Origin: Croceivirga lutea
Lineage (GTDB): Bacteria; Bacteroidota; Bacteroidia; Flavobacteriales; Flavobacteriaceae
Direction: 5' to 3'
Length of the DNA stretch: 64,000 nt
Assembly: GCF_014235875.1 (NCBI RefSeq)
Contig: NZ_JACJUK010000002.1
Location: 310,001 to 374,000, forward strand
Part shown: positions 42,102-51,240 of the stretch, one piece after another
Layout: every line of letters begins with the position of its first letter
Numbering within the stretch: position 1 is the first letter of the stretch
Notes under the pieces: model-generated
The model's input: the letters and a program-made list of their open reading frames with translations, nothing else
Told to the model about the DNA's origin: nothing
The model's database searches: none
Translations under genes and position numbers: made by a program

Positions 42102-44174
42102 ATGAAAAAAATACTATTATCCACCATATTGTGTCTATCCGTAGCATTTTCATTTGCACAAATAGACCGAAGCAAACAACCTGAACCAGGTCCTGCTCCA
42201 GAAATAAATCTACAAGAAGCTAAAAAGTTTACCCTCAACAATGGGTTAACAGTAATGGTTGTTGAAAATCATAAACTGCCTCGGGTTTCTATTCAACTTA
42301 ATTTAGATAATCCACCAATTTTTGAAGGTCAAAAAGCTGGGGTTCAAAGTTTAACTGGTAGCCTTATGGGTAAAGGTTCTACAAATATTCCTAAAGATGA
42401 ATTCAACGAAGAGGTTGATTTTTTAGGAGCTACCCTTAGTATTGGAGCACAAAGCGCCTATGCTAGTTGTTTGTCTAAATATTTTCCAAGAATATTAGAA
42501 TTAATGGCAGACGCTGCACTTAACCCAAATTTTACTGAAGAAGAATTTGAAAAAGAGCGCGATATTCTTTTAACCGCAATTAAAACAGAAGAAAGTGACG
42601 TTTCTGCAATAGCTAGTAGAGTACAAGATGTACTTGCATATGGTAAAAATCATCCAAGAGGTGAATATTTAACAGAAGAAACTATCAATACTGTTAGACT
42701 TATTGATGTTGAACAATTCTATAGAGACTATTTTGTGCCTGCGAACGCCTATTTAATTGTTATTGGTGATGTTGATTTTGAAACTACTAAAGCGTTAGTT
42801 ACAACCGCTTTTACACCATGGACAAAAGCCACTCCGCCAAGTTTAGATTACTCTAATCCGGCTCAAGCGCAGTACACGCAAATTAATTTTGTTGATATGC
42901 CGAATGCAGTTCAATCAGAAATATCAGTTCAAAATCTTGTTGATTTAAAAATGAAAAATGACGACTATCTAGATGCACTTTTAGCTAACCGTATTTTAGG
43001 CGGGGGTGCGCAAGCTCGTTTGTTTTTAAATTTAAGAGAAGACAAAGGTTATACCTATGGTTCTTACTCAGGTATTGGCAATAACAAATGGGGGCCTTCA
43101 ACATTTAGAGCAACAGCAAGTGTTCGTAATGCGGTAACAGATAGTTCTGTTGTAGAAATTCTTAAAGAGGTAGACAAGATTATAGATACACCTGTTACCC
43201 AAGAAGAACTTGATCAGGCCAAAGCAAAATACGTTGGTAATTTTGTTATGGCTTTAGAGCGTCCACAAACCATTGCTAACTATGCTTATAACATTGAAAC
43301 CGAGGGTCTTTCTGATGATTTCTACAAGACTTATTTAGAGCGTATTAATGCAATTACTATAGAAGATGTGCAACAGGCTGCCAAAAAATATTTTAGCGCT
43401 AATAACTCTAGGGTTGTTGTTGTTGGCAAGGGTAGTGATGTTATTGAAAACTTAGAAAAAGTTGAATTTAATGGCAAAAAAGTTCCCGTATTATACTACG
43501 ACAAAACAGGTGACAAAACAGAAAAACCTAATTACGATGCCGCTATTCCAGAAGGAATTTCTGCTGAAGATATTTTAAACAATTACATTGAAGCTATTGG
43601 TGGTAAAGATAAATTAGAAGCTGTACAGTCTTATGCTTTAACTGCAGAAGCAAGTATGCAAGGCCAAACTTTAGAGTTGGTAATGAAGAAGAGCGAAAAT
43701 GAAAAATTTTTACAAGATGTTAGAATGATGGGTAACTCTGTTCAAAAACAAGTAATTGATGGCGACAAGGGCTATACGATGCAAATGGGGCAACGTAAAG
43801 ATTTAACCAAAGAGGAGCTAGATATGATGAAGGAAGAAGCTACCACTTTCCCAGAATTAAATTACCTTTTAGCTGGTGACGTTGCGATTGAAGGAGTAGA
43901 AACCATTGGTGATAAAAAAGCTTATAAGCTTAAAATCTCAGATTCTAAAACAGCTTTTTATGATGTTGAAAGCGGATTAAAAATACAAGAGGTTACCGTA
44001 CAAGAGGCTCAAGGCCAAACTATGCAAGCAACCGTTAAATTTGAAGAATATAAAGAAGTTTCTGGAATTAAATTTCCGTTCAAATTGTTACAATCTGCAG
44101 GTCCAATGAATTTTGAATTTACTGTGAAAGATATTAAAGTAAATGAAGGAGTTTCTGATGCTGATTTTGAATAA
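42102..44174 (+). CDS. M16 family peptidase homologue, inactive, with C-terminal lipoprotein-like domain
   Basis: 690 residues, signal peptide (ILLSTILCLSVAFSFAQ). The position of HxxEH reads QSLTG (GVQSLTGSLMGKGS), so zinc binding is lost, as expected for the non-catalytic partner. The glycine-rich RILGGGAQARLFLNLREDKGYTYG loop is kept. Residues after about 480 (EGISAEDILNNYIEAIGGKDKLEAVQ onward) form an extra domain resembling LolA-like/outer membrane lipoprotein-sorting folds. Probably works with the preceding peptidase. Terminator at 44194-44222. Confidence 0.9.
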   Translation: MKKILLSTILCLSVAFSFAQIDRSKQPEPGPAPEINLQEAKKFTLNNGLTVMVVENHKLPRVSIQLNLDNPPIFEGQKAGVQSLTGSLMGKGSTNIPKDEFNEEVDFLGATLSIGAQSAYASCLSKYFPRILELMADAALNPNFTEEEFEKERDILLTAIKTEESDVSAIASRVQDVLAYGKNHPRGEYLTEETINTVRLIDVEQFYRDYFVPANAYLIVIGDVDFETTKALVTTAFTPWTKATPPSLDYSNPAQAQYTQINFVDMPNAVQSEISVQNLVDLKMKNDDYLDALLANRILGGGAQARLFLNLREDKGYTYGSYSGIGNNKWGPSTFRATASVRNAVTDSSVVEILKEVDKIIDTPVTQEELDQAKAKYVGNFVMALERPQTIANYAYNIETEGLSDDFYKTYLERINAITIEDVQQAAKKYFSANNSRVVVVGKGSDVIENLEKVEFNGKKVPVLYYDKTGDKTEKPNYDAAIPEGISAEDILNNYIEAIGGKDKLEAVQSYALTAEASMQGQTLELVMKKSENEKFLQDVRMMGNSVQKQVIDGDKGYTMQMGQRKDLTKEELDMMKEEATTFPELNYLLAGDVAIEGVETIGDKKAYKLKISDSKTAFYDVESGLKIQEVTVQEAQGQTMQATVKFEEYKEVSGIKFPFKLLQSAGPMNFEFTVKDIKVNEGVSDADFE

Positions 44175-44193
44175 TCAAAACAAACAATAAATT

Positions 44194-44222
44194 AAAAGGC
44201 CGGTTTTCACCGGCCTTTTTTA
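44194..44222 (+). terminator. Bidirectional terminator after the M16 pair
   Basis: AAGGCCGGT (44196-44204) pairs with ACCGGCCTT (44209-44217), four-base loop, with A and T tracts on either side; it serves the convergent copper-receptor operon as well. Confidence 0.88.
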
Positions 44223-46331
44223 TTAGAATGAATATTGTACAAAAACAGATAAATTTCTTCCTGGGTCATTAATGGGCACCCTACCAAAATTAGCCTGATT
44301 TGTGAAAGAAAAATTTAGGTGATTGTTATAAGCTACATCAAATAGATTTAAAGCAGCTAAACCAACATCTAAATGTTTAAAAGGCTGACCACCTAGTCTT
44401 AGATTTACTAAACCATAACCATTAGTTACACTTTCTCCAAAAGAAGGTGCTATTTCATCTTGTTCAGATACTAAGACATAAATAGCTTTAGCCCAAAATT
44501 TTTCTTTTTCAAACGCTAAATGAAACCGTGTGGTTAATGGCGGTGTTAACGGAAGAGATTCATCCAAGTCTTCATTTCTAGTGTATACATAGGCCATTTC
44601 AGCAGTAACATTAAGATTGGTCAAAAAATCTATGCCTGAACTCACCTCAAAACCTGTTTTGTATGCGTTATCAATATTTACAAAACGCTTAACAGCAGTT
44701 GGCTCTGATGCCGGCATATATTTCTTAGCCAGTGATTCGTCTATTAAAGGTGCTATATAATCATTATAATCCGCATAATACGCTGATGCACTGTAACTCC
44801 ATTTATCAAGAAAAGTAGTTTCAAAAACCGAATACCCTTTTAAACCCAATTCAAATTGATGATTTACCTCTGCTTTTAAATTAGGATTCCCAACATGTTC
44901 AAACGGGTCTTGACCAACTGTAAAGTGATTTATAAAACGTTCAATCATATTGGCAGACCTTACACCTCTTCCAAAAGCCAATTCAACCATAAGGTTTTCT
45001 TTAGCTGCATATTTTAAAGTAGTTGTACCACTGAAATTATGTTCAATTCTTGAATCTAAATCTGGATAATACGCTAAAAAATCGTCAGCTGGGTCGTTAC
45101 TTTTAGCATTTACTAAATCATATCTACCGCCTACTTTTAACAACCAAGAATTTGATAGTGAGATATTGCTTTCTGCAAATACGCCATAATCAGTTATTCT
45201 AGAATCTTGCCAAATTTTATCAGTAAACTCCATTGGATTGGCCAAATTTTGACCCATCATATTTTGTTTCATAACACGGTCTCTAAAACCATCTCTAGAA
45301 ATATGAACTGCATCGAGCCCCGTATACAATTCATGGGTACCTAGAAAATTCCATACAAATTCCAGTTTACCACCAACAGTAGTTGCATCAACTGTAGATT
45401 GAGCTTCTACTCTTGAAAATGACGGCCTCATTGTGTTTGTCATTAGATGGTCAACATAAGAGTAATATGCTTTGGCATTAACCTCTTGTAATTTTTTTGA
45501 AGATACTTCATACTTATAATCTACAGACGCAATTGAACTGTTATCTTCCTCAGTATCCATAGGTAAACCAGCATGTAATACATCTCTTCCAAAAGACTGT
45601 CTAAATCCGAGTTGTAGACGCTGATTTGAATTAAAAGTATATCCTAATTGTATACCATAATCTGTACTTTTAAAAGAGGCTGGTATTTCATTGCCATTAC
45701 CATCTTCATAATTACCAAAATCTCGATATCCAAAATTAACTGCAGCATCAAAATTTTCTTGATTGTATTTAATGTTAGCCATTGTAGTAATTGAATTGCC
45801 GTTACTTTCATCACCAAAACTTAGCTTTCCTTGATAGCCCTGTTTTTCGTTAGTACTTTTATAGGTCACTAGATTTATAATGCCCCCAAAAGTGGCTCCA
45901 TACCTTACAGAATATGGCCCTTTTATCACCTCTATTTTTTGAATTTCTTCTGGAACAACATGAGTGGTAATAGGGTCCATACGGTTAGGGCAAGCATGCA
46001 TGACCTTTGTACCCCCATTAAACTGAATGTTTAATTGTTCATACTGAGCACCCCTTAATTGAGGGTCTATTGCATAATTCCCCCTTTTTATTAGTGCAAA
46101 ACCATTAACATCTTCAAAAAGGTCTGCAACATTTTTTGGTTGCACAACACGTTTAGCGTTTTCTGTGTTTACAAAACTAGAGGCAGGATTTGTTCTTTTA
46201 TCTGCATTTAAAATAACTTCGTTTAGTTGTATTGTTGTATGTGTTGTTGTGTCTTGTTTTTGTTCTTGTGCTCTACTAATATTTGCACCCAATAAGGCTG
46301 CAACGCAAAATGCGCTTAAGTGAAATTTCAT
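44223..46331 (-). CDS. TonB-dependent copper receptor, OprC/NosA type
   Basis: 702 residues, signal peptide then HTTIQLNEVIL TonB-box region. The plug contains MHACPNRMDPITTHVVPEE, the motif of OprC/NosA-type receptors (GCPNRMDPPT in relatives), with Met and Cys residues thought to bind copper. It ends VFVQYSF, a typical barrel end. A role in copper import is inferred from that motif. The small cysteine-containing gene precedes it by 60 bases. Confidence 0.88.
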   Translation of the reverse strand: MKFHLSAFCVAALLGANISRAQEQKQDTTTHTTIQLNEVILNADKRTNPASSFVNTENAKRVVQPKNVADLFEDVNGFALIKRGNYAIDPQLRGAQYEQLNIQFNGGTKVMHACPNRMDPITTHVVPEEIQKIEVIKGPYSVRYGATFGGIINLVTYKSTNEKQGYQGKLSFGDESNGNSITTMANIKYNQENFDAAVNFGYRDFGNYEDGNGNEIPASFKSTDYGIQLGYTFNSNQRLQLGFRQSFGRDVLHAGLPMDTEEDNSSIASVDYKYEVSSKKLQEVNAKAYYSYVDHLMTNTMRPSFSRVEAQSTVDATTVGGKLEFVWNFLGTHELYTGLDAVHISRDGFRDRVMKQNMMGQNLANPMEFTDKIWQDSRITDYGVFAESNISLSNSWLLKVGGRYDLVNAKSNDPADDFLAYYPDLDSRIEHNFSGTTTLKYAAKENLMVELAFGRGVRSANMIERFINHFTVGQDPFEHVGNPNLKAEVNHQFELGLKGYSVFETTFLDKWSYSASAYYADYNDYIAPLIDESLAKKYMPASEPTAVKRFVNIDNAYKTGFEVSSGIDFLTNLNVTAEMAYVYTRNEDLDESLPLTPPLTTRFHLAFEKEKFWAKAIYVLVSEQDEIAPSFGESVTNGYGLVNLRLGGQPFKHLDVGLAALNLFDVAYNNHLNFSFTNQANFGRVPINDPGRNLSVFVQYSF

Positions 46332-46391
46332 TTCATTAGTAATTATAAGATTTATATGTAGAATTTTGGCAATTAGCCCTGTTGGTAAATC

Positions 46392-46760
46392 TTATACTTG
46401 TGGTGGTTGACCTAAAGTCTTACTTGTTTGAAATTTATAGAAATTGTATTGTGTATTGCAATTACTATTTTTCAAATTATGAGCCTTAAAAGAAATTTCT
46501 TCTACTGGATTTAAGAAGAAAACCACTTGCTCCCAGCCAATTTGAGGCAAAGGTTCTTTGTCATTATTAGTGTCTGCTTGCAACATTTTTGATAAGGCGC
46601 ATTTACCATCGCAGTTTAACTCTGGCCGATTTTTATTTTCACAAAGACGCTCAATAAAATCTTCTTTTGCTATACCATAATACACATACATACTTGAAAA
46701 CCGAAGATTGCTGAGCATAATGACTGTAACTAAAATATAAACACTAAAATGTTTACCCAT
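46392..46760 (-). CDS. Small cysteine-containing membrane-anchored protein of the copper-receptor operon
   Basis: 122 residues. An N-terminal hydrophobic segment (FSVYILVTVIMLSNL) is followed by YGIAKEDFIERLCENKNRPELNCDGKCALSKM, with three cysteines in C-x(9)-C-x(3)-C order, then a Gln- and Pro-rich tail. This motif occurs in small flavobacterial proteins next to copper-type receptors, as I recall; a metal-handling role is inferred. It is the first gene of the operon, behind the palindrome at 46806-46827. Confidence 0.75.
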   Translation of the reverse strand: MGKHFSVYILVTVIMLSNLRFSSMYVYYGIAKEDFIERLCENKNRPELNCDGKCALSKMLQADTNNDKEPLPQIGWEQVVFFLNPVEEISFKAHNLKNSNCNTQYNFYKFQTSKTLGQPPQV

Positions 46761-46779
46761 GGTATGCGTAAAATTAGGA

Positions 46780-46827
46780 TAAATGTAATTTTATAATTCA
46801 ATTTATTTAGTGACTTAAGTCACTAAA
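46780..46827 (-). promoter_or_regulatory. Promoter and 22-bp palindromic operator of the copper-receptor operon
   Basis: A perfect 22-bp palindrome (46806-46827, half-site TTTAGTGACTT, core GTGAC-N4-GTCAC) of Crp/Fnr-like form. A near -7 element TACATTTA (46780-46787) places the transcription start near 46774, so the palindrome centres about 42 bases upstream, the class II activator position. Confidence 0.5.
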
Positions 46828-46914
46828 ATTGCCTTTTTTTTCAAATTTATTTGTCTAATACTAATAGGTCTAGAATATGTATTTTTGTGTAATTCTTTAC
46901 TATAATCTTCGCCC

Positions 46915-47331
46915 ATGAAAAATTTTATTTTCCTTTCAATCTTAGCTCTTTTAGTTTCTTGCAAACAGGAAAAACAACCTACTGAAGGTCAAGCTCAAAT
47001 GAAGAAAGTTATGGCTATACATGATGAAATTATGCCCAAAATGGGAGAATTAGCCAGTTTAACTGCAGAATTAAAAGCAAAAGTTGATACCACTGAAACT
47101 GGTATGAAATATGAAGCTGCTATGAAAGACCTACAAAATGCAAATTCTGCAATGATGGATTGGATGGGTGACTTTGGCAAGCGCTTTGACTATAAAGAAA
47201 TTATGGAAGGAGAACCCCTGAGTACTGAAAAACAAGAGTGGCTTAAAGAAGAAGAACAGAAAGTTTTAAAACTACAAGAACAGTTTACCACAGGTATTGC
47301 AAACGCAAAAGAACTTTTAGGTAAAGAATAA
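46915..47331 (+). CDS. Methionine-rich lipoprotein, hypothetical
   Basis: 138 residues. Lipobox LLVSC with Cys at about 16, then a helical, coiled-coil-like body with many methionines (MKKVMAIHDEIMPKMG, NSAMMDWMGDFGKRF) and a His. It is divergent from the copper-receptor operon with the 22-bp palindrome between them, so a metal-related role is possible but not shown. A TATTTTTG (46880-46887) lies upstream. I do not recognise a family. Confidence 0.78.
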   Translation: MKNFIFLSILALLVSCKQEKQPTEGQAQMKKVMAIHDEIMPKMGELASLTAELKAKVDTTETGMKYEAAMKDLQNANSAMMDWMGDFGKRFDYKEIMEGEPLSTEKQEWLKEEEQKVLKLQEQFTTGIANAKELLGKE

Positions 47332-47339
47332 ATTAAAAT

Positions 47340-47897
47340 TTATTCTTTCCATTGTAATGACTCCATAATTTTTCTAATATCTTGTTGCAAGTAAATTGCA
47401 GCCGGATATATAGAATCATAGTTGGGTTTTGCGTAGAAATATAATGACCCGGTAACAAAATGATGAATACTATCTGTTACATAAAACTGTGATTGTGAAG
47501 CAGCATTACCGCTTACTTCATAAAACATACCATAAACATTATCCTCACTATTTATAAAAGGTTGTTCTACAATATTGTCTGCTTTAACCACGTGCTCGTA
47601 AGATAGTTTTTGAGCATCTGTAAGTAATTTTTCTAAATTATTAGTAATGGGTTTATACGTTATGTACACAGAACCTTTCATTTCTGGATAATCTAATACC
47701 AGATTACAATTGCCTTTAGTATCTGGAGTCGCCATTACATTTTTTGAAAATTCGTAATTACAAACATTTTTATAGGTTACATATTCCCCTTGAGGAAATT
47801 CTAGCCTTAACATGGCCTTTGGTTTTGGAAGCGCATCATTCTTACAAGAACAAAATACTATGCCCACTACAACCAAAAATAGCTTACAAATCTTCAT
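47340..47897 (-). CDS. gldD: Gliding motility lipoprotein GldD
   Basis: 185 residues. Lipobox VFCSC near 18, then DALPKPKAMLRLEFPQGEY, typical of GldD, a lipoprotein essential for flavobacterial gliding and for stability of the type IX secretion system. Its ATG overlaps the gldE 3' end by 14 bases. Order ssb-gldE-gldD is conserved in the group. Confidence 0.93.
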   Translation of the reverse strand: MKICKLFLVVVGIVFCSCKNDALPKPKAMLRLEFPQGEYVTYKNVCNYEFSKNVMATPDTKGNCNLVLDYPEMKGSVYITYKPITNNLEKLLTDAQKLSYEHVVKADNIVEQPFINSEDNVYGMFYEVSGNAASQSQFYVTDSIHHFVTGSLYFYAKPNYDSIYPAAIYLQQDIRKIMESLQWKE

Positions 47898-49212
47898 TAG
47901 GTAATATTACTTTTATCTGTTTCAACCTCTTTTTATCTAGACTTTCAATTACGAATTGATACGCATTAAACATTACTTTTTCACCTCTTTTAGGAAACGC
48001 GCCAGAAATCTCTAAAACAAAGCCAGCTAGAGTTTCAGATTCACCTTTTGAGGCTTCAAACTCATCTTCATTTGTAATTTTTGTTACACGATAGAAATCT
48101 TTAAGATTGGTTTTGCCTTCAAAAACAAAAGTGCGGTCATCTAATTTAGAGAATATTAAATCTTCATCGTCAAATTCATCACTAATATCACCTACAATTT
48201 CTTCAATAATATCCTCTAAGGTGACAATACCAGAGGTACCCCCATATTCATCAACTACAATTGCTAAGTGCTTTTTTTGCTCTTGAAATTCTAATAAAAG
48301 ATCATCTAACTTTTTATTCTCAGGTACAAAATAAGGTTCCCGAATTAGTTTCATCCATGCAAAAGTTTTACGCTCCAAGTATGGCAATAAATCTTTTACG
48401 TAAAGTACTCCTAAAACATTATCCATATTCTCAGAAAAAACAGGAATTCTTGAGTATCCGTTTTTTTTAATCTCGTCTAAAACTTCCTGAAACTTCATTT
48501 GCTCGTTAAGGGCAAATATGTCTATGCGCGGTCGCATAACTTGTTTAGTATCAGTATTACCAAAGGTTACAATACCCTTTAAAATTTTTTGCTCTTCTTT
48601 AGTTGTATCACCCTCAGAAGTTAATTCTAAGGCCTGAGAAAGATGGTCAACACCAAAATTTGATTTTTTACGACCTAATTTATCTTGTAAAAACAACATT
48701 GCAGAACGCATTGGACTGCTTAAGGGTGTAAAAATATAATCAAGAAATTTTAAAGGTTTTGCCATGAAAAGTGCGAAATTTCCATTATTTCTGCTGGCAT
48801 AAATTTTTGGTAATATTTCACCAAACATCAATATTAGAAAGGTTGCAACAATAACTTCTAACAAAAAGCGAACTGATACCGTTTGAAATAGTACTTGATT
48901 AACATTAGAGAATAAAGTGTCCCCAATTTTACTAAATAATAGCACTATAGCAATATTAATGGCATTGTTTGCAATTAATATGGTTGCTAGTAGTTTTTTA
49001 GGTTTATCTAAAAGTTTAACTACAATTTTACCATCTGTAGTATCTTCTTCGCTTAGCTCATTGACCTTTGTTACTGAGAGTCCAAAAAGAGCAACTTCTG
49101 CACCAGAAATTAAGGCTGAACACAATAATAGGGCTACGAGAATAATACAATTAATGGCGAAAATTCCATCAAAAGCTAATAAAATAACCAAACCATGGGG
49201 CTCTGGGTCCAA
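47884..49212 (-). CDS. gldE: Gliding motility-associated protein GldE (CNNM/CBS/CorC domains)
   Basis: 442 residues. An N-terminal membrane domain (CNNM/DUF21, about 10-190), then two CBS motifs (VMRPRIDIFAL, GYSRIPVFSENMDNVLGVLYVKDL, HLAIVVDEYGGTSGIVTLEDIIEEIVGDI) and a C-terminal CorC/HlyC domain. Related to CorC-type ion transport proteins and paired with GldD. The start is TTG at 49210-49212, giving MDPEP as in other GldE proteins. It follows ssb by 17 bases. Confidence 0.93.
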   Translation of the reverse strand: MDPEPHGLVILLAFDGIFAINCIILVALLLCSALISGAEVALFGLSVTKVNELSEEDTTDGKIVVKLLDKPKKLLATILIANNAINIAIVLLFSKIGDTLFSNVNQVLFQTVSVRFLLEVIVATFLILMFGEILPKIYASRNNGNFALFMAKPLKFLDYIFTPLSSPMRSAMLFLQDKLGRKKSNFGVDHLSQALELTSEGDTTKEEQKILKGIVTFGNTDTKQVMRPRIDIFALNEQMKFQEVLDEIKKNGYSRIPVFSENMDNVLGVLYVKDLLPYLERKTFAWMKLIREPYFVPENKKLDDLLLEFQEQKKHLAIVVDEYGGTSGIVTLEDIIEEIVGDISDEFDDEDLIFSKLDDRTFVFEGKTNLKDFYRVTKITNEDEFEASKGESETLAGFVLEISGAFPKRGEKVMFNAYQFVIESLDKKRLKQIKVILPNEDL

Positions 49213-49229
49213 TTGAGATATATTTAGTT

Positions 49230-49685
49230 TTAGAATGGTAAATCATCATCTGCATCGGGTTCTGAAACCGTGTTCGCAGGTTTAGCACTTTCTGGAGTAC
49301 TTGCTTGTTGATTTCCTGGCTGTGCCGTATTCATGGTGCCACTTTCTGTTTTGGTATTTAAGAACGTGAAATCTTGAACATGAACCTCTGTGGTATAACG
49401 CATATTACCGTCTTCTCCCTGCCATTGTCTATTCTTTAACCGGCCTTCAACATAAACCTTATCTCCCTTTTTTAAATACTTTTCACAAATTTCAGCAGCT
49501 TTATTTCTCACAACTACATTGTGCCAATCTGTATTGGTTACTTTTTCTCCTGTTTGCTTGTTTGTATAGGTCTCGTTTGTTGCAATTGGAAATCTACCTA
49601 TTGCTCCACCACCTTCAAAATAATGTACTTTGACCTCGTCTCCTAAATGACCTATCAAAATAACTTTGTTAACTGTTCCACTCAT
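49230..49685 (-). CDS. ssb: Single-stranded DNA-binding protein
   Basis: 151 residues from the ATG at 49685 (MSGTVNKVILIGHLGDEVK). OB-fold core with GGGAIGRFPIATNETYTNKQTGE and WHNVVVRNKAAEICEKYL; acidic tail ending DDDLPF as in SSB proteins that recruit repair factors. An extension to 49733 lies before the promoter at 49694-49721. Confidence 0.97.
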   Translation of the reverse strand: MSGTVNKVILIGHLGDEVKVHYFEGGGAIGRFPIATNETYTNKQTGEKVTNTDWHNVVVRNKAAEICEKYLKKGDKVYVEGRLKNRQWQGEDGNMRYTTEVHVQDFTFLNTKTESGTMNTAQPGNQQASTPESAKPANTVSEPDADDDLPF

Positions 49686-49693
49686 AGTAAAGT

Positions 49694-49721
49694 CAAAAGT
49701 ACTAAAAATTGAAGGTTTCAA
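49694..49721 (-). promoter_or_regulatory. Promoter of ssb-gldE-gldD inside mutY
   Basis: TTG (49719-49721), 17 bases, TACTTTTG (49694-49701) on the minus strand, nine bases before the ssb ATG. It lies in the 3' end of mutY. Confidence 0.55.
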
Positions 49722-50730
49722 TAAATTCTGCAATTAAAACCGGAACTGGATAATTCTTTAAATCTTCTACATTAACATACTCACCCTCAATACGTTTTGT
49801 TTCAATTATCCAAAAGTTAGTGTATAAATGTTGATGAGATAGTTTATGAATAATTGGTTTATGGTTATATAAGGTTACCTTTTGGTAGTCTTTGTTAATT
49901 TTTTGAAGGTGCTTTTCTAGCATCTCATGTGATGCAACACTAGCTGTTTCATATAGCGGAAATTGAAATAGATTTTGCCAAATACCCTTACCTTTTCGCT
50001 GCTCAAGAATCGTATTTTTTCCATCTATAAACACCAAATAATTAAAATATCGATTTCGAATTTTAGTCTTTTTAAGTTTTTTTGGTAAATCTAAGACCCG
50101 GTTTTCAGAAATTGCTTTACAACTATCTTTTAAAGGACAATACAGACATAATGGTTTTTTAGGAGAACACTGTATAGCGCCAAACTCCATAATACCCTGG
50201 TTATAGTCACGAATATCTTTTGCACTCATAACTTGTTCAGCAAGGTTTTTAAAATATTTTATCCCATCAGTGCTATTTATTGGAGTTTCCACACCAAAAT
50301 ATCTAGCCAAGACTCGATACACATTACCATCAACAACCGGCACCAGTTCTCCAAAACAAATGGAGGCTATTGCACTTGCTGTGTAATCACCTATGCCTTT
50401 AAGCTTTAAAAGTTCTTTATACGTGTTTGGAAATTTGCCACCATACTCATTTACCACTTGTTTTGCAGTAAAATGCATGTTTCTAGCCCTAGAATAATAG
50501 CCCAGACCTTGCCATAACTTCAAAATTTTTTCTTCTGAAGCAGAAGCTAAATCAAAAACTGTAGGAAATTCTTCAACAAACCTTTCATAGTATGGTAGTC
50601 CTTGAGCTACTCTAGTTTGTTGTAACATAATTTCTGAAAGCCATATTTTATAAGGGTTTACGGTGCTACGCCATGGTAATTCTCTTTTGTTTTCAGAATA
50701 CCAGTCTAATATTATTTGAGAAAATTGCAT
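49702..50730 (-). CDS. mutY: A/G-specific adenine glycosylase
   Basis: 342 residues. Removes adenine opposite 8-oxoguanine. HhH-GPD motif LLKLKGIGDYTASAIASICFGE with the catalytic Asp in VVDGNVYRVLARYFG. The iron-sulfur cluster cysteines are in CSPKKPLCLYCPLKDSC (C-x6-C-x2-C-x5-C). The C-terminal NUDIX-like domain reads 8-oxoG. Its 3' end overlaps the ssb promoter. Confidence 0.97.
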   Translation of the reverse strand: MQFSQIILDWYSENKRELPWRSTVNPYKIWLSEIMLQQTRVAQGLPYYERFVEEFPTVFDLASASEEKILKLWQGLGYYSRARNMHFTAKQVVNEYGGKFPNTYKELLKLKGIGDYTASAIASICFGELVPVVDGNVYRVLARYFGVETPINSTDGIKYFKNLAEQVMSAKDIRDYNQGIMEFGAIQCSPKKPLCLYCPLKDSCKAISENRVLDLPKKLKKTKIRNRYFNYLVFIDGKNTILEQRKGKGIWQNLFQFPLYETASVASHEMLEKHLQKINKDYQKVTLYNHKPIIHKLSHQHLYTNFWIIETKRIEGEYVNVEDLKNYPVPVLIAEFIETFNF

Positions 50731-50801
50731 GTAAGAAAATACTATCTATAAGTTGTTCTAGTTTATATACCTAAACTTTAGTGCTTTATATAAAACATTT
50801 A

Positions 50802-50809
50802 TATATTTG
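50802..50809 (+). promoter_or_regulatory. -7 element of the HU gene
   Basis: TATATTTG, a full TANNTTTG match, about 36 bases before the ATG at 50845; no clear TTG box at standard spacing. Confidence 0.45.
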
Positions 50810-50844
50810 CAAGCCGATTTAAAAACCCAAATTAATAAGGAAAA

Positions 50845-51135
50845 ATGACGAAAGCGGATATTGTATCAAAAATCTCAGAGAAGCTTGGGATTGAAAAAGG
50901 TGATGTACAGGCGACGATTGAATCGTTTATGGATGAGGTTAAAGCTTCATTAGAGAATGGCGATAATGTCTATTTAAGAGGTTTCGGAAGTTTTATCATT
51001 AAAACTAGAGCCGAAAAAACAGGAAGAAATATTTCCAAAAACACAACTATCAAAATTCCTGCACATAACATACCAGCTTTTAAACCAGCTAAAGTGTTTG
51101 TTGAAGGTGTTAAAAGTAATGTACAAGTAAAATAA
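50845..51135 (+). CDS. HU/IHF-family DNA-binding protein
   Basis: 96 residues. MTKADIVSKISEKLGIEKGDVQATIESFMDEV and VYLRGFGSFIIKTRAEKTGRNISKNT with KIPAHNIPAFKPAK are HU/IHF signatures; the latter is the DNA-bending beta arm. In flavobacteria this gene is often called himD. It precedes the 29-residue basic protein by 15 bases. Confidence 0.95.
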   Translation: MTKADIVSKISEKLGIEKGDVQATIESFMDEVKASLENGDNVYLRGFGSFIIKTRAEKTGRNISKNTTIKIPAHNIPAFKPAKVFVEGVKSNVQVK

Positions 51136-51150
51136 TTTAAAGGAGAACCT

Positions 51151-51240
51151 ATGCCGAGCGGTAAAAAAAGAAAAAGACATAAGGTGGCCACGCACAAGCG
51201 TAAGAAACGTAGAAGAGCCAACAGACACAAGAAAAAGTAG
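51151..51240 (+). CDS. 29-residue very basic ribosomal-type protein
   Basis: MPSGKKRKRHKVATHKRKKR, then RRANRHKKK: 29 residues, mostly Lys, Arg and His. It resembles the short basic AURKAIP1/COX24-type and bS22-like ribosomal proteins, and is conserved in Bacteroidetes as far as I recall, so it is probably a ribosomal component. A true Shine-Dalgarno (AAAGGAG, 51139-51145) precedes the ATG by five bases, which is rare here. A terminator overlaps its stop codon. It follows HU in what looks like one transcript. Confidence 0.78.
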   Translation: MPSGKKRKRHKVATHKRKKRRRANRHKKK

